Shown: positions 51,824 through 60,347 of the stretch, in pieces
Layout: each line of letters starts with the position of its first letter
How positions within the stretch are numbered: position 1 is the first letter of the stretch
Source: Blautia sp.
GTDB taxonomy: Bacteria; Bacillota; Clostridia; Lachnospirales; Lachnospiraceae
Direction: 5' to 3'
Assembly: GCA_017463155.1 (NCBI GenBank)
Contig: JAFTPT010000010.1
Location: 88,304-152,303, forward strand
Length of the DNA: 64,000 bases
Translations under genes and position numbers: made by a program
Notes under the pieces: model-generated
What the model was told of the DNA's origin: nothing
The model's database searches: none
What the model saw: the letters and a program-made list of their open reading frames with translations, nothing else

Positions 51824-54316
51824 ATGCATCCGGAAACAGACAATACGATGCTGCGAACAGAAAAAAGAAACAACCGCAGAGACAGGCTGCTGCTTCTGCT
51901 TGTCATCTTTGTGAGCGGACTGTTCATTTTCCGCCATTATATTTTCGGCGATCAGGTGCTGGTGTTCATGGACATCGGGAGTGATACCTATCAGCTGTAC
52001 ACGCTTCAGTTTGCCAGCATTATCCGGCATCTGCGGGAGGGAACCTTTGCCCTGTGGGATTTCACCAACGGGTTTGGCGTCAACCAGTTCAACATGAACC
52101 TGTTCGACCCGTCCCTGATGCTCGTCTACGGTATCGGATACCTGCTCGGACCGGACCGGGTGCTCTACTTCCTTCCGGAGATCCAGATCCTGCGGATGAT
52201 GGCGGCCGGATGGGCCTTCTGGCATTTCATGAACTGCTTTTCTTTCCGCAGACAGTCGAAATTTGCGGCTTCCTTCTGCTATGGCCTCTGTGGCTATCTG
52301 ATGGTCTGGGGGCAGCACTACCAGTTCGGGATGGCGGTCGTCTATCTGCCGCTCCTTCTGCTCTTTACCGAAAAGTACGTACAGGGAAAGCGTTCCGCCA
52401 GGTTCCTGCCCCTGATCGTGTTCCTGCAGGCCATCTACAGCTGTTTCTTTTCGTATATGAGCCTGGCGACGGTGGGGCTGTACCTGATCGGACGGCTTGC
52501 CATGCAGGAAAAGCTGAGCTTCAGCAAACGGATCCTGCGGTTCCTGGGGGGCTGCATGTATATCGTCCTGGGACTGCTTCTGGCTATGGCGGTCTTCCTT
52601 CCGATGGCTGTCTGCATGCTGACGGTCTCCGGACGGGTGGACGGCGGTTCGGGTGGACTCCTCGGACTTCTCCGGGACGGATTTACGCCGCTTGAACCTG
52701 CCTATTATCAATCCGTGCTGCTGCGGCTGTTCTCCTCGAATCTGCAGATCACCTACGGATTGAGCGATGCGTTTTTTGAACCCTGGAAGAATTTCTACGA
52801 GGATCCGGCGCTGTTTGTGTCCGCCCTCTCCGTGCTTCTGAATGTGCAGTTCCTGTTTATGTACCGCAGAAAAGAGCCCTCCCGCCGGAAAAAGATCGTT
52901 GTCTATGTGACGGCGGCGCTTCTTGCCTTCGGCATCCTGCTTCCGATGATGGGGACCATCTACAATGCCTTCAGCTATTTTGCCACCCGCTTCTTCTATG
53001 TGATGGCACCTTTCTTCCTGCTGGGAATGGCCTGGACCTGGGACCGCCTGCGGGAGGGGGAAAAGCTGAACAGACCGGCCCTTGTGATCAGCGGCCTGGT
53101 CATGTGTGCGGTCTATGTGACCGGCTTCCGGCAGAGCATCTTCCGGGAACTGCGGATCAACGCTGCCGTCCTTATGGGGACGGGGCTTTTGATGAGCGTC
53201 TGCCTGTTTCTGTGGCAGCGGGGAGAGGAAAAAAAGAAAGCCCGTGTGGAGCTTCTGCTGGTGGGCCTGGTGCTTGTCCATATGATTTCGGAGGGGAGCG
53301 GCTGCTTTGAGGATCGGGCGAGCCTTCGGAAGACCGATACGCCGCCGGAGCAGCTTGCGGCCGCGCAGGCCGAGTATGAATCGGAACGTGATTCCGGGGA
53401 CGATGAGCTGGAAGCCTACGCCTCGCTGAAGATCCCGCAGGGGTATTTCGGGGCTCTCTACAGTCAGAATATCCAGGACGCGATCGCGTATCTGAACGAG
53501 ACGGACCCGGAGTTTTTCCGGATGGAGAAGGACTTTCTGTCCGCCTCCCAGGCGAACGACGCCATGGCCCAGGGGTATTACGGCGTCAGCAGCTACAACG
53601 CGGTGATGAACCAGAATATCCGCTCCTTTGCCAAGAACTGTGCGAAGGGTCTCCGCTTCCAGTACATGACCTACTACCTGCAGTTTATGGGAAATGAGGA
53701 GGACAATACCCTGGCCGCGTTCATGGGAATACGGTATCTGCTGTCCCGGGATGGTAACCTTCTGCCCTCCAAATATGAGCAGATCGGTCAGTTCGGGGAT
53801 CTGTACCTGTACCGAAATAAAGCGGACGCGGCGATGGGACGGTTTTTTGACAAGACCATTTCGCGGGAGCGCTTTAAAAAGACCTGCAAGTCCGGCAGCA
53901 GGGACGTGGGGCTTTATAACGCCCTCTGCCTGGAGGGAATAAAAGATACCTTTACATGGGAAGAACTGAAAAATGTTTCCGAAGAGATGAAGAATTCCAC
54001 GGTGACCCTGGACCGTCCGGAGATCGACAGCCGGGTCACGGGCCGGGTACACGCGGAAACCGACGGCTATGTGGAGTTCATGGTTCCTTTTGAAAACGGA
54101 TGGCACGCCTTCGTGGATGACGAGGAGGTACCGCTCCTGCAGGGCGATATCGGATTCTGCGCCTGTGCCGTTCCGAAGGGCGACCATACCCTGCGGCTGC
54201 AGTTCGAGGCTCCGGGGCTTGGCCTCGGCATCCTGCTGAGCGGCGCCGCCTGGTGTGTGTATCTGCTGATGCTGCTGCACCGGCCGATCTACAGAAAAAA
54301 GAAGACGCAGGGGTGA
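51824..54316 (+). CDS. YfhO-like GT-C membrane glycosyltransferase
   Basis: 830 residues with around a dozen membrane helices and an extracytoplasmic C-terminal domain. The first outer loop is acidic (FMDIGSDTYQLYTLQFASI), where GT-C enzymes keep catalytic aspartates, and continues WDFTNGFGVNQFNMN. YfhO proteins use undecaprenyl-phosphate sugars to decorate lipoteichoic acid or other wall polymers outside the cell. With the ArnC-like transferase and SMR flippase of this locus, it makes a complete three-part glycosylation system. AGGAGG supports the ATG at 51824 rather than the frame from 51746. Confidence 0.82.
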   Translation: MHPETDNTMLRTEKRNNRRDRLLLLLVIFVSGLFIFRHYIFGDQVLVFMDIGSDTYQLYTLQFASIIRHLREGTFALWDFTNGFGVNQFNMNLFDPSLMLVYGIGYLLGPDRVLYFLPEIQILRMMAAGWAFWHFMNCFSFRRQSKFAASFCYGLCGYLMVWGQHYQFGMAVVYLPLLLLFTEKYVQGKRSARFLPLIVFLQAIYSCFFSYMSLATVGLYLIGRLAMQEKLSFSKRILRFLGGCMYIVLGLLLAMAVFLPMAVCMLTVSGRVDGGSGGLLGLLRDGFTPLEPAYYQSVLLRLFSSNLQITYGLSDAFFEPWKNFYEDPALFVSALSVLLNVQFLFMYRRKEPSRRKKIVVYVTAALLAFGILLPMMGTIYNAFSYFATRFFYVMAPFFLLGMAWTWDRLREGEKLNRPALVISGLVMCAVYVTGFRQSIFRELRINAAVLMGTGLLMSVCLFLWQRGEEKKKARVELLLVGLVLVHMISEGSGCFEDRASLRKTDTPPEQLAAAQAEYESERDSGDDELEAYASLKIPQGYFGALYSQNIQDAIAYLNETDPEFFRMEKDFLSASQANDAMAQGYYGVSSYNAVMNQNIRSFAKNCAKGLRFQYMTYYLQFMGNEEDNTLAAFMGIRYLLSRDGNLLPSKYEQIGQFGDLYLYRNKADAAMGRFFDKTISRERFKKTCKSGSRDVGLYNALCLEGIKDTFTWEELKNVSEEMKNSTVTLDRPEIDSRVTGRVHAETDGYVEFMVPFENGWHAFVDDEEVPLLQGDIGFCACAVPKGDHTLRLQFEAPGLGLGILLSGAAWCVYLLMLLHRPIYRKKKTQG

Positions 54317-54336
54317 AGTAACGAAAAGAAAAAAGA

Positions 54337-54389
54337 GACCTGCATTCCTCGTTCCGGGAAATGGAACGAGGAATGCAGGTCCTTTTTTT
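54337..54389. terminator. Very strong bidirectional terminator
   Basis: A perfect 19-base stem, 54337-54355 with 54363-54381, has a 7-base loop and is followed by CTTTTTTT. The left side is A-rich, so it also ends the minus-strand LacI-type gene. It closes the polysaccharide locus. Confidence 0.95.
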
Positions 54390-54434
54390 CGGTGCGCCTT
54401 TTCAGTGAATGTTTCTGTACTGCGATCGGAATGG

Positions 54435-55481
54435 TCAGGCGGGAACCGGGCCGGATTCATCGGCTGCAGCCGTCGGCCCCGGCACGGAGGATTTGCGGAT
54501 GATAAGCTCGGTATTGTGCAGGATGTGCTGCGTGTAGGCGATATCCGAGGTCATGTGCTCATTCAGGACTTCCCCCGCCGTGTAGCCGATCTGGAACCGC
54601 GGCTGGCTGACGGTGGTGATGGCGGGATCGCTGATGGTCGAGATGTTGATGTTGTCAAAGCCCACGATCGACAGGTCCTCCGGTACCCGGATGCGGTTTT
54701 CCTGCGCGGCCTTGATGCAGGCGGCGGCGATCAGATCAGACGAGGCGAAGATCGCATCCGGCATGTTTCCGGAATTCAAAAGCTGGCATGCTGAGGCGTA
54801 GGCCATGTCGTAATCGATCTCGGGCAGGCTGATGCACCAGCCGGGCAGGGGATCAAGCCCCATGTTTTTCTGAAAATCCTCATACCCGCGCAGGCGCTCC
54901 TTCGCGTATTTGAAGGTCGTGGGACCATTGATAAAGGCAATCCTCCGGCGGTCGCAGGAGTAGATATGCTCCATGGCGCTGTAGGCAGCTTTGTAATCAT
55001 TGATACTGACGTAGGAGAATTCCTCGGAATTGTATTCACAGCACTGGACCAGCGGCATGGGACCGCCCAGGATCCGGTACTGCTCCGGAGAGGAAAGGGG
55101 ACCGCAAATGATCAGCCCGCCGGCCTGCAGGGACTGCGCAAAATGAATATAGGAGGTGATCTCCGCGTCCGTGGAGAGGGGGTCCTGGCTGAAGAGCGTC
55201 CTGTACCGATGATTGGCGGCGGAGGTCTCGATACCGCGGATGATCTCACTGTAGAACGGATTGCTGAGCTGTGGAACGTTGATCAGGATCAGCCGGGAGG
55301 AGGAAGAAGGTCTCTTGACTGAGGATTTCCGCGGCTCATAGTTGTATTTCTCCATGGTGGCCCGGACGAGATCGATGGTCTCCTGGTTTACAAGCTCGGG
55401 GTGGTTCAGCACTCTTGAGACCGTTGCCGTTGAAATGCCGGCGGCCTCCGCAATCGTTTTGATCGAGATTTTACTTTTCAT
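54435..55481 (-). CDS. LacI/GalR family transcriptional regulator
   Basis: 348 residues. The N-terminal helix-turn-helix is ISIKTIAEAAGISTATVSR with the hinge helix near residue 50, and the rest is a periplasmic-binding-protein-like sensor domain (ILINVPQLSNPFYSEII, IAFINGPTT, DAIFASSDLIAAA, SIVGFDNINIS). It is divergent from the sugar ABC operon and is expected to repress that operon until a sugar ligand binds. The two ATGTAA-N-TTACAT palindromes in the intergenic region are the likely binding sites. Confidence 0.93.
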   Translation of the reverse strand: MKSKISIKTIAEAAGISTATVSRVLNHPELVNQETIDLVRATMEKYNYEPRKSSVKRPSSSSRLILINVPQLSNPFYSEIIRGIETSAANHRYRTLFSQDPLSTDAEITSYIHFAQSLQAGGLIICGPLSSPEQYRILGGPMPLVQCCEYNSEEFSYVSINDYKAAYSAMEHIYSCDRRRIAFINGPTTFKYAKERLRGYEDFQKNMGLDPLPGWCISLPEIDYDMAYASACQLLNSGNMPDAIFASSDLIAAACIKAAQENRIRVPEDLSIVGFDNINISTISDPAITTVSQPRFQIGYTAGEVLNEHMTSDIAYTQHILHNTELIIRKSSVPGPTAAADESGPVPA

Positions 55482-55526
55482 GAATTCGACTCCTGTCTAT
55501 CGTGCTTGTTCAGTCATTCTGACCTT

Positions 55527-55555
55527 ATCATAGCATACCCTTTCAGAGAATGCAA
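55527..55555 (-). promoter_or_regulatory. Promoter of the LacI-type regulator gene
   Basis: On the minus strand, TTGCAT (55550-55555) and TATGAT (55527-55532) are separated by 17 bases, pointing at the regulator gene that starts at 55481. Confidence 0.55.
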
Positions 55556-55571
55556 CGTTTTTGAATGATTT

Positions 55572-55586
55572 CATGTAAGTTACATG
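55572..55586. promoter_or_regulatory. Candidate LacI-type operator 1
   Basis: CATGTAAGTTACATG is a perfect 15-base palindrome with a single central base. Its core matches operator 2 at 55722-55734. It lies just upstream of the regulator promoter. Confidence 0.65.
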
Positions 55587-55667
55587 ATTGATTCATATAA
55601 TATGCATAAAACCAGAGAGATGTATTTAGCAAATATCACTAATTTAAAAAAACAAACCGGTTTAATA

Positions 55668-55696
55668 TTGACAAATCGAGGACGATGTGGTGAAAT
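55668..55696 (+). promoter_or_regulatory. Promoter of the sugar ABC / C-glycoside operon
   Basis: Perfect TTGACA (55668-55673), a 17-base spacer and TGAAAT (55691-55696). Transcription would start near 55703, about 20 bases before operator 2, so a repressor bound there would block elongation. Confidence 0.65.
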
Positions 55697-55721
55697 AGAG
55701 CCATAAGGACATGAAACATAC

Positions 55722-55734
55722 ATGTAACTTACAT
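55722..55734. promoter_or_regulatory. Candidate LacI-type operator 2
   Basis: ATGTAACTTACAT is a perfect palindrome sharing the ATGTAA-N-TTACAT core with operator 1, 149 bases away centre to centre. A third degenerate copy, ATGTTTACAT, lies at 55739-55748. The remaining part of 55482-55785 is AT-rich leader with no gene. Confidence 0.65.
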
Positions 55735-55785
55735 AAGGATGTTTACATGCAGCAACAAGAAAAGTTTCAATGGAGGAAAACAAAA

Positions 55786-56736
55786 ATGAAAAAAAGAATG
55801 GCAGCATTATCTCTGGTACTTGCAGCATCCATGGTTCTGGGAACCGGCGTGACCGCTTTTGCGGAGGAAAAAACTTCCTTAAATATCGGAATGGCATGGG
55901 CCATTCTCGATGACGGTCAGACCAACCTGACGAACGGCATCAAGGCCTGCCTGGAGCAGAACCATCCGGATCTCGAGATCGAGACGACTCTGACCAACGC
56001 GGACGGCGATATCGCGACCTTGATCGATGACGTGGAATCTCAGATCGCGAAGAACCCGGATGTCATCTATATCATGAACTCCGTCGGCGATACCGGCATC
56101 GTTCCGGCCATCGAGGCCTGCGCGGAAGCGGGGATCCCGGTCGGCATCGGCGTCGCGATTGACGCAGAAGCCCCGTACACCTATCTGTATGAAGGCTTCA
56201 GCCAGTATGCCTGCGGTCAGATGCAGGCTGAGTACATGGAAGGTATCTTTGATGAAGGCACCGAGTATAAGGTCGGCCTCATCACCGGTGACGCCGGAAA
56301 CACAGCCGGACAGGCCAGAACCGAAGGTTTCCGCGAGAACTTTGTTGACAAGCATGACAACGTCGAAGTTGTGATCGAAGGCGAAGGCAACTGGAATACG
56401 GACGATTCACAGAGCCTTGCAGAGGACTGGCTTGTCGCTCATCCGGAGATCAACCTGATCGCCTGCGTCAACGATGACGAGGCGCAGGGCGTTGTGAACG
56501 CCTGCGAAGCAGCCGGAAGAGACGATGTCATCATCCTTGGCATGGATGCCAGCGATGTAGGTAAGGCAAATGTGGATTCCGGTGCACAGGCCGCTTCCGT
56601 AGGTATCGATTTCTTCGGTGTCGCAGCAGCATGCGCAGACGCCATGGTCGACGCAGCACAGGGCAAGATGGAAGGTACTGGAAACGAAGTAAAGCTGACG
56701 ACCGAGAACCTGTTCCTGTACACCAAGGAAGGCTGA
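55786..56736 (+). CDS. Sugar ABC transporter substrate-binding protein (CUT2, RbsB-like)
   Basis: A 316-residue periplasmic-binding-protein type 1 protein that captures a sugar or glycoside. The signal peptide is MKKRMAALSLVLAAS ending near VTAFA-EE, again with no lipobox cysteine. The mature part has the family pattern (NIGMAWAILDDGQTNLTNG, DVIYIMNSVGDTGIVPAI, LIACVNDDEAQGVVNA). GGAGG with a 9-10 base gap precedes ATG 55786, while the frame from 55711 covers operator 2. First gene of the operon, followed by a hairpin that would favour its expression over the ATPase. Confidence 0.92.
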   Translation: MKKRMAALSLVLAASMVLGTGVTAFAEEKTSLNIGMAWAILDDGQTNLTNGIKACLEQNHPDLEIETTLTNADGDIATLIDDVESQIAKNPDVIYIMNSVGDTGIVPAIEACAEAGIPVGIGVAIDAEAPYTYLYEGFSQYACGQMQAEYMEGIFDEGTEYKVGLITGDAGNTAGQARTEGFRENFVDKHDNVEVVIEGEGNWNTDDSQSLAEDWLVAHPEINLIACVNDDEAQGVVNACEAAGRDDVIILGMDASDVGKANVDSGAQAASVGIDFFGVAAACADAMVDAAQGKMEGTGNEVKLTTENLFLYTKEG

Positions 56737-56807
56737 GGACCCGTAAGGAACTTTGCGATTACAACAGAAGACTTCTCAAGGACAATCGAGAAGATCATGA
56801 AGACACG

Positions 56808-56834
56808 ATCGGAGCCGGATTTTCCGGCTCCGAT
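56808..56834 (+). terminator. Intercistronic hairpin between binding-protein and ATPase genes
   Basis: ATCGGAGCCGG (56808-56818) pairs perfectly with CCGGCTCCGAT (56824-56834) over a 5-base loop; only TTC follows. It probably acts as an attenuator or message stabiliser. Confidence 0.65.
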
Positions 56835-56878
56835 TTCAAAAGGAAGCATAGGTAAGCAAGCTGTTGAGAGGGATGCTT

Positions 56879-58369
56879 ATGCAGGATAATACGATACTCG
56901 AAGTAAAAGATCTGTCCAAGAGCTTTCTTGGCGTCATGGCGCTCAACAAAGTAAGCCTTTCCGTTCGCCGGGGCGAGGTGCATGCCGTGATCGGTGAAAA
57001 CGGCGCCGGTAAGAGTACCATGATGAATATCATTATGGGAGACCTGAAGCGTGACCATGGTGAGATCCTTCTGAAGGGACAGCCGACGGATTTCAAGTCG
57101 CCCGCGGATGCGATCGCATCCGGTATCTCCATGATCCACCAGGAGATCAGTCTGGTTCCCACACTGAGCGTGGCGGAAAATATCTGGCTGCACCGGGAAG
57201 AGCAGTTCATGAACGGTCCCTTTATCAGTGGGAAAAAACGGCTGGAAGCCACCCGGGAGCTGCTGGACCGTATGGGGATCAATATCAATGCCGGAAGCCT
57301 CGTGAGCGAGCTTACGGTGGCACAGGCCCAGCTGGTTGAGCTGGCCAGGGCAATTTCCACCAATGCGGAGATCATTATCATGGACGAGCCTACTTCATCA
57401 CTTTCGGACAAGGAGATCGCGATCCTGTTCCGGGTGATGAGGGACCTGCGGGAAAAGGGCGTTGCCATTATCTTTATCACACACAAGATCGAAGAACTGT
57501 TGTCCATATCGGACAGAGTTTCGGTGTACAGGGACGGCTGCTATATCGGGACACAGAGCTGCGCGGAGACCAACAAGGACGATCTGATCAGCATGATTAT
57601 CGGAAGGACGCTGACAGAGCAGTATCCGGAGATCCACGCAAAGGAAGGAAAGACTGTGCTGGAGGTGAAAAACCTCTCCGGAAGCGGATATCACGATATC
57701 AGTTTCCGGGTACATGAAGGTGAGATCATCGGCTTCTCTGGCCTGGTCGGCGCCGGCCGGAGCGAGGTCATGAGAGGTATTTTCGGAATAGATAAGAGAG
57801 CGTCGGGGGAGATCCTTCTGGACGGACAGAAGGTGGAGATCCATTCTCCCGGCGATGCTGTAGGACTGGGCATGGCGATGGTGACGGAGGACCGCCGTGA
57901 TATGGGAATCATACGGACCGGCTCCGTCAGGGAAAATATGTCGATCTCGATGCTGCAGGAATTCACCGGCTCCTTCGGGATCGTGAATGTCAGAAAAGAA
58001 GCGGAAGCTGTGAACGGCATGATGAAGGAACTGTCGGTCAAGGCGGCTAATATGAACATGCTGATCACCTCCCTGTCCGGAGGAAACCAGCAGAAGGCCA
58101 TTCTCGGAAGATGGCTGATGACAAAGCCGAAGCTTTTGATCCTGGACGAGCCGACAAGAGGTATCGATGTCGGGGCCAAGGCGGAGATCTACCGCCTGAT
58201 CGGAAAGCTGGCGGAGGAGGGAATGGCGATTATCCTTGTTTCCTCTGAGATGCCGGAGATCCTGGGGATGAGCAGTCGGGTATTTGTCATGAGGGACGGT
58301 GATCTGGTGTTTGAATGCAGTGCCACCGAAGCGACACAGGAGCTTCTCGGCAAGCATGCACTGGGATGA
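56879..58369 (+). CDS. Sugar ABC transporter ATPase, double domain (RbsA/MglA-like)
   Basis: 496 residues with two fused ABC modules. The first has Walker A GENGAGKSTMMN, LTVAQAQLVELARA in the signature region and Walker B IIIMDEPTSSLSD. The second has GLVGAGRSEVMRG, a degenerate Walker A typical of RbsA-like proteins, signature LSGGNQQKAILGRWL and LLILDEPTRGIDVG. It powers import with the next gene. ATG 56879 is preferred because GAGAGGG lies at good distance; TTG 56864 and ATG 56873 are too close to it. Confidence 0.93.
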   Translation: MQDNTILEVKDLSKSFLGVMALNKVSLSVRRGEVHAVIGENGAGKSTMMNIIMGDLKRDHGEILLKGQPTDFKSPADAIASGISMIHQEISLVPTLSVAENIWLHREEQFMNGPFISGKKRLEATRELLDRMGININAGSLVSELTVAQAQLVELARAISTNAEIIIMDEPTSSLSDKEIAILFRVMRDLREKGVAIIFITHKIEELLSISDRVSVYRDGCYIGTQSCAETNKDDLISMIIGRTLTEQYPEIHAKEGKTVLEVKNLSGSGYHDISFRVHEGEIIGFSGLVGAGRSEVMRGIFGIDKRASGEILLDGQKVEIHSPGDAVGLGMAMVTEDRRDMGIIRTGSVRENMSISMLQEFTGSFGIVNVRKEAEAVNGMMKELSVKAANMNMLITSLSGGNQQKAILGRWLMTKPKLLILDEPTRGIDVGAKAEIYRLIGKLAEEGMAIILVSSEMPEILGMSSRVFVMRDGDLVFECSATEATQELLGKHALG

Positions 58370-58404
58370 GGAACGATTCTCAAAACACTGTAGAAAGGAA
58401 TTAC

Positions 58405-59409
58405 GTGATAGCTATGACTAAGAAAAAAGGCCTTGATTCTGAAAAGCTGATGCAGTTTTTTATGGACAATAAGGCGGCGATCATCCTGATCATCTTTGTG
58501 GCGGTCGTCAGCTGCCTGACCAGCGATTTCTTTACCGGCAGAAATATCTCCAACATTTTCCGCCAGATCTGCGCCAGCTGTGTCCTTTCGCTTGGATTTA
58601 CCCTGGTGCTGGCATCCGGAGCCATCGACCTGTCGGTCGGTTATATGCTCGGCATGATCGGCATCGCCACTGCCCTGATGTCGGTCAATGGTGTGCCGGC
58701 AGTCGTCGTCATTCTTTCCGCAATCGTGATCGGCGGCTTCTGCGGGTTTATCAACGCGTTCATCACCCAGGTGTTTGAACTGGCGCCCTTTATCGTGACA
58801 CTGGCGATGGGCATGGTCTATCAGGGCATCAACCTCCTGATGTGCCACTCCAAGAGTATCGCGGGACTTCCTGACTGGTACAAGTTCTTCGGAAACGGGA
58901 AGATCGGTCCGATCCCATTCCCGATCCTGCTGATGCTGGTCATGGTGGCCTTTATGATGGTGCTGGTACAGAAGACCCGGTTCGGACGCTACGCCCTGGC
59001 GTGCGGCGGTAATCGTAAAGCAGCGCGGGTCTGCGGTATTCCCACCGGGAAGATCATCTACATCGTGTATATTCTGACGGGCATCTGCGTCGGTATTGCG
59101 GCTCTTTTGCTTACGGGCAGGACCGCTTCCGCTCAGACGGGGGCAGGAGCCGGAATGGAAATGGACTGCGTAGCCTCTGTCGTCATCGGCGGAACCCCGA
59201 TGGAGGGCGGCAAGGTCAATGTGTTCGGAACATTGATCGGCTGTCTGCTGATCCAGGTCATCTCCAATTCACTGAATCTTCTGGGCGTGGATTCCAACTG
59301 GCAGAAGATCGCCAAGGGGGCAGTCATTATCGTTGCCATCATCCTTGACCGTCAGGGCTCCAAGCTCCTCGACCGCATCCGCGTGCGTAAGGTCCAGACA
59401 GAAGCATAA
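58405..59409 (+). CDS. Sugar ABC transporter permease (RbsC-like)
   Basis: A 334-residue permease with about nine helices of the CUT2 type. SGAIDLSVGYMLGMIGIATA and the cytoplasmic NRKAARVCGIPTGKI loop are characteristic, and GGTPMEGGKVNVFGTLIG is close to the RbsC signature. Start: AAAGGA lies five bases before GTG 58405; ATG 58414, nine bases later, is the alternative. No second permease, so it works as a homodimer. The substrate is presumably a sugar or glycoside handled by the genes downstream. Confidence 0.9.
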   Translation: MIAMTKKKGLDSEKLMQFFMDNKAAIILIIFVAVVSCLTSDFFTGRNISNIFRQICASCVLSLGFTLVLASGAIDLSVGYMLGMIGIATALMSVNGVPAVVVILSAIVIGGFCGFINAFITQVFELAPFIVTLAMGMVYQGINLLMCHSKSIAGLPDWYKFFGNGKIGPIPFPILLMLVMVAFMMVLVQKTRFGRYALACGGNRKAARVCGIPTGKIIYIVYILTGICVGIAALLLTGRTASAQTGAGAGMEMDCVASVVIGGTPMEGGKVNVFGTLIGCLLIQVISNSLNLLGVDSNWQKIAKGAVIIVAIILDRQGSKLLDRIRVRKVQTEA

Positions 59410-59448
59410 AAACGATCATAACGCCATACCGGCAGAAAAGAGGACATT

Positions 59449-60330
59449 ATGAGTATAATCAAGAATCTGTTTCACGTTTCCCTGCAGGCGAGATCCTGGG
59501 ACGAGGCACTGGCCTTCTACAAAAAGCTCGGCTTTGAGCAGATGTTCGAGCTGACCGTCGGGCAGTTCAAGGACATGCTGGAGCTGGGCGAGCACAACGA
59601 GGAGGACGCCAATCACTGGCTGACCTACCTTCGCGTGGCGCCTGACGAGTACATTGAGATGTTTAACGCGGTGATCAATCCGCCGGAATTCCACACGGAG
59701 CCGCTGGGGGTTCACGAGGATACAGCACTTCATTCCTTTGGCCTGGGCTGCGAGGATGTAAAAAAGACAGAGGCTGCTCTGGCCGGCCTGGGCATCCCGG
59801 TGGAAAACGGCTATATCACGGATCCCTCCGGCGTCCGGATCCGGCTTGTGGAGCGTCACGGCCATACGCCCCGGGAGGAAAAGCTCTTTACCTCTCTGGC
59901 GGGAATCACCCTGTATGTGAATGACCTGGAAAAAATGACGAAGCATCTGCAGGCCATGTGCTTTGCGCTGGAGGAGAAGGAGGAGGGGCGTGCCCTTCTG
60001 AACGTCGGCGAGTTCGGCCAGTATGTTGAGCTTCTGCAGGTAGAAAAGCCGGTGGCGGTCTATGACGATGACCTGCTGGGGCATTTTGCGATCCAGATTT
60101 ACAGCGTCGGGGATACGACGAAGGCTTTTGGCGAAAATGGTGCCTATTGCTGCCCGCAGCCCTTCATGAAGGATGTGCAGCTTCCGATCGACGGGAGCGC
60201 CAAAGGAAATATCGGCCTGGATGGCTGTGAGATCGTCTGGATGGTCTGCCCGGAGGGAAACAAGATCGAGGTCATGGTCGAACCCGGGAATACCATGCAG
60301 CAGCAATTTGAAAAGACGCATGAGTGGTAA
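59449..60330 (+). CDS. Two-domain VOC (glyoxalase/dioxygenase fold) family protein
   Basis: 293 residues with two VOC units: HVSLQARSWDEALAFYKKLGF opens the first, and ITLYVNDLEKMTKHLQ the second. Possible metal ligands are H9 and glutamates such as the one in VELLQVE. VOC proteins include isomerases, lyases and dioxygenases. Placed between the sugar importer and the oxidoreductase, it may epimerise or isomerise a sugar or keto-sugar intermediate, but the reaction is not readable. It is translated from AGAGGAC and followed 18 bases later by the next gene. Confidence 0.75.
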   Translation: MSIIKNLFHVSLQARSWDEALAFYKKLGFEQMFELTVGQFKDMLELGEHNEEDANHWLTYLRVAPDEYIEMFNAVINPPEFHTEPLGVHEDTALHSFGLGCEDVKKTEAALAGLGIPVENGYITDPSGVRIRLVERHGHTPREEKLFTSLAGITLYVNDLEKMTKHLQAMCFALEEKEEGRALLNVGEFGQYVELLQVEKPVAVYDDDLLGHFAIQIYSVGDTTKAFGENGAYCCPQPFMKDVQLPIDGSAKGNIGLDGCEIVWMVCPEGNKIEVMVEPGNTMQQQFEKTHEW

Positions 60331-60347
60331 GCAGGAGGAGACGAGCG

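Noticed and set aside
51755-54460. Minus-strand open frame of 901 codons
   Set aside because: Shadow of the YfhO-like gene, crossing a strong terminator, with low-complexity basic composition and no domain.
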